Below the pieces are notes generated by a model. It did no database searches. It saw only the letters and a list, made by a program, of their open reading frames with translations, and was not told the origin of the DNA. The translations under genes were made by a program, and so were the position numbers. Below are positions 63,781 through 64,000 of a DNA stretch of 64,000 nucleotides, in pieces (position 1 is the first letter of the stretch; each line of letters begins with the position of its first letter). Origin of the DNA: Verrucomicrobiia bacterium (GTDB lineage: Bacteria; Verrucomicrobiota; Verrucomicrobiia; Limisphaerales; UBA1100); contig JAAZZB010000044.1 of NCBI GenBank assembly GCA_014239365.1, positions 259,320 through 323,319 of the forward strand, read 5' to 3'.

Positions 63781-64000
63781 ATGGCTACCGAAGAATATAA
63801 CGACGAACTCCCAATCGACGCCCCCGAGCGCAAGCGCCTGCCGCTGCTGCTACGCCGCGCGTGGTACGGGCTCAACCAAACCTTTCGCCGCAGCATCAGC
63901 CACGCCGGCGCCACGCCCGATCAGTTTACCGTGCTGCGCACCCTCAGCGAAGGCGACCCCGCCGGCCTCACCCAAAGCGAGCTCACCCGGATGATGAGCA
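63781..64000 (+). CDS. MarR-family transcriptional regulator, 3' end outside window
   Basis: The first 73 codons are in the window. After a hydrophilic lead (MATEEYNDELPIDAPER) comes RRAWYGLNQTFRRSI, then AGATPDQFTVLRTLSEGD and LTQSELTRMMS, which match the dimerisation helix and the first part of the winged helix-turn-helix of MarR proteins. MarR repressors often bind palindromes at their own and divergent promoters and release with an aromatic or oxidant ligand. It is divergent from the eight-gene unit. Confidence 0.75.
   Translation, partial: MATEEYNDELPIDAPERKRLPLLLRRAWYGLNQTFRRSISHAGATPDQFTVLRTLSEGDPAGLTQSELTRMMS

Overview
The window is 64 kb of a dense, moderately GC-rich bacterial chromosome, most likely from the phylum Verrucomicrobiota (Pedosphaera/Limisphaerales-like), although no ribosomal RNA is present to prove it. 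The evidence is the mix of PSCyt1/DUF1549/DUF1553 and DUF1501 proteins, sulfatase, ThuA, Gfo/Idh and DUF1080 proteins, secreted PQQ-like propellers, and a small zinc-ribbon family fused to the rnc locus. Shine-Dalgarno sequences are mostly absent and many genes start at GTG. Coding density is high on both strands. I found no tRNA, rRNA, CRISPR array, insertion sequence or phage.

Layout. 1-7.4 kb: a partial KamA-like radical SAM protein (-), then secreted or lipoprotein genes: DUF1080, HEAT, glycine zipper, sulfatase, and a haem-motif toroid protein. 7.4-13 kb: ruvC, ruvA, a DUF374 acyltransferase, a lytic transglycosylase, priA and a family 2 glycosyltransferase. 13-16.1 kb: a surface-polysaccharide operon on the minus strand (epimerase, FkbM methyltransferase, flippase). 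16.2-18.6 kb: purC, a tyrosine recombinase and a small secreted protein. 19-30.3 kb: PSCyt/PSD1 protein, RraB-like gene, DUF1501 protein, a large unknown secreted protein, then Gfo/Idh, YceI, DUF2062 and ThuA on the minus strand. 30.5-35.8 kb: a histidine kinase with a sigma-54 response regulator, then small genes and an acyltransferase. 35.8-39.1 kb: two paralogous two-helix membrane proteins flank a large unknown protein. 39.2-42.3 kb: sugar dehydrogenase and unknown genes. 42.3-46.3 kb: rnc, clpP, clpX and an aminotransferase. 46.3-48.4 kb: dnaA and a P-II gene on the minus strand, with a possible origin between them. 48.6-52.6 kb: pyrD, cmk, aroA and tyrA. 52.7-63.6 kb: eight closely spaced minus-strand genes (cbiX-like, Fe-alcohol dehydrogenase, aldehyde dehydrogenase, PaaK-like ligase, Na+/solute symporter, small two-helix partner, two PQQ-like propellers), with a divergent MarR-family gene at the right edge.

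The most interesting region is that last one. It looks like a MarR-controlled uptake and three-step carboxylate/aldehyde/alcohol module with secreted propeller proteins, and a palindrome lies in the divergent promoter region. Other points of note are at least a dozen palindromic intergenic repeats of several families that sit at 3' ends of genes and in four cases contain the stop codon, a sharp recombination boundary between the two paralogous membrane genes, and a perfect 11-bp inverted repeat centred on a -10 element at 3.8 kb.
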